Origin: Caldilineaceae bacterium
GTDB lineage: Bacteria > Chloroflexota > Anaerolineae > Caldilineales > Caldilineaceae
Direction: 5' to 3'
NCBI GenBank assembly: GCA_026645635.1
Contig: JAPKMV010000138.1
Coordinates: 1 to 7,822 of the forward strand
Length of the DNA stretch: 7,822 nucleotides
The notes beneath the pieces were generated by a model. It was not told the DNA's origin. It saw nothing but the letters and a program-made list of their open reading frames with translations, and searched no databases. A program made the translations under genes and the position numbers. Of the stretch, positions 7,122-7,822 are shown piece after piece; position 1 is the first letter of the stretch; each line of letters starts with the position of its first letter.

Positions 7122-7295
7122 AGCTTTACCAGGACTTACGATACCGCTCTTACTCTATTCAACCATATTCTTCTGCCTGCGTCAAACCTGTCGGCAACTG
7201 CTCATGTGACAATAGAGGACTGGGTTTACCCTGGCCAACGAAAGCTGGGGCGTCGTGCGCGTCGCTCGCTGTCATTCAGATTAGGAGCACTACTC
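7122..7295. other. Gap with no supported gene; possible IS-end remnant
   Basis: No gene is convincing in this segment. The string CCAGGACTTACG (7129-7140) resembles AGGACTTACGCA-type ends that I associate with some insertion sequences and MITEs, but no inverted partner or transposase is visible. The frame of the next gene is open across the whole gap back to the TAG stop of the DUF3800 gene, yet the encoded peptide is not protein-like. A frame at 7100-7450 overlaps the next gene and is rejected as a shadow. Confidence 0.35.
7283..7287 (+). promoter_or_regulatory. Ribosome binding site for the GTG-started hydrolase gene
   Basis: AGGAG lies 8 bases before GTG 7296. It decides the start among several in-frame GTG, CTG and TTG codons upstream, and the resulting N-terminus is a classic basic residue plus hydrophobic anchor. 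Confidence 0.75.
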
Positions 7296-7822
7296 GTGAG
7301 AAAATTCTTCAAGGTCGTCGGTCTGATCCTGCTGGGCATCGTTGCCCTGGTGATGCTGGCCTACGCCGGCATCTACGCCTGGTCGTTTGCCATGCCGGAG
7401 GTGGCGCCGGTCGCCATCACCTCCTCGCCCAACCCGGCGACGAGCTATGACGACGCCATCGCCCGCTTCGATGCGTATCTGGCCGCAGAAGAGGCGCGCG
7501 GCGACATCGACCCCAAGTGTCTGCCCTTTCTCCTGACCCACGGCCAGAAGACCGCCCGCGCCATCGTGCTCTATCATGGCCTGACCGCCTGCCCTTTCCA
7601 GTACCACGAGTTCGCTCAGTTGCTCTTCGACGAGGGCTACAACGTCTTCGTGCCGCGGCTGCCCCGCCACGGCTACGCCGAACGCACCGGCAACCACCTG
7701 GCCGACCTCACCGCAGAGGAACTGCTCAGCGTCATGGACCCGAACGTCGACCTGGCCGTGGGGCTGGGCGACCATGTGACGCTGGCCGGATTGTCGTTGG
7801 GCGGCAACGTGGCTGCAGCGGG
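7296..7822 (+). CDS. Membrane-anchored alpha/beta hydrolase (3' end cut by window)
   Basis: The first 175 residues of an alpha/beta-hydrolase, truncated by the window edge. It starts with GTG. After MRKFFK comes a hydrophobic segment (about residues 8-29, VVGLILLGIVALVMLAYAGIYA), an uncleaved anchor or signal-anchor, then a Pro-rich linker and the catalytic domain on the outer side of the membrane by the positive-inside rule. IVLYHGLTACPFQYHE (90-105) is the HG oxyanion-loop strand, VFVPRLPRHGYAE (117-129) is the next strand and turn, and the nucleophile elbow is GLSLGG (165-170) with Ser167. The catalytic acid and His should lie beyond the window. It is most likely a carboxylesterase or lipase-like enzyme; the substrate is unknown. 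Transcription is probably independent, because a hairpin ends the preceding gene. Confidence 0.9.
   Translation, partial: MRKFFKVVGLILLGIVALVMLAYAGIYAWSFAMPEVAPVAITSSPNPATSYDDAIARFDAYLAAEEARGDIDPKCLPFLLTHGQKTARAIVLYHGLTACPFQYHEFAQLLFDEGYNVFVPRLPRHGYAERTGNHLADLTAEELLSVMDPNVDLAVGLGDHVTLAGLSLGGNVAAA

Noticed and set aside
7100..7450. 116-codon plus-strand frame overlapping the hydrolase start
   Set aside because: Its second half lies out of frame over the well-supported hydrolase anchor and catalytic domain, and the peptide has no recognisable features.

Overview
The window is dominated by a SUF-type iron-sulfur cluster assembly operon, entirely on the + strand: the last codons of sufC, a small GxxExxY-family gene, sufB, sufD, sufS, sufU, a Rieske-type ferredoxin gene and a DUF59/MIP18 (SufT-like) gene. 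Pairing the cysteine desulfurase SufS with a SufU-type partner rather than SufE, and encoding small Rieske and DUF59 proteins at the operon end, suggests a Gram-positive-like or deep-branching bacterium. GC-rich genes separated by short palindromic low-complexity repeats would suit a filamentous member of Chloroflexota, but this lineage call is an inference from gene style, not a demonstrated assignment.

Layout. 1-89: C-terminus of the SufC ATPase. 96-646: a GxxExxY gene (167-568) bracketed by CACAGAG-type repeats in inverted orientation, sitting between sufC and sufB. 666-2081 sufB; 2088-2207 a long inverted repeat followed by six T residues; 2228-3580 sufD; 3613-3652 a second, unrelated hairpin of 7-nt repeats; 3687-4916 sufS, overlapping sufU (4913-5296) by 4 nt; 5366-5683 Rieske ferredoxin; 5695-6009 DUF59 protein; 6016-6044 a perfect hairpin that probably closes the operon. 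Beyond it are an unrecognised 66-residue protein gene (6075-6275), a gap with two small hairpins, a DUF3800-family gene (6438-7094) with a hairpin just after its stop, a gap of about 200 bases, and the start of a membrane-anchored alpha/beta hydrolase (7296 to the window end).

How the genes work together. SufS takes sulfur from cysteine as a persulfide, SufU accepts it, and the SufB-SufC-SufD complex builds the cluster with ATP hydrolysis by SufC. The DUF59 protein probably helps cluster maturation or transfer. The Rieske ferredoxin could supply electrons or be a client, but its role is not proven by sequence. No regulator gene (SufR, IscR) is in view; any operon promoter should lie upstream of the window.

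The least ordinary aspect is that the first three junctions of the operon (sufC/sufB, sufB/sufD, sufD/sufS) each carry a different family of short-repeat palindrome, one of them enclosing a whole gene, whereas downstream junctions are tight. A second point is a SufU with SufU-type residues but an IscU-like, shortened spacing. I did not find convincing evidence of an entirely new multi-gene system.
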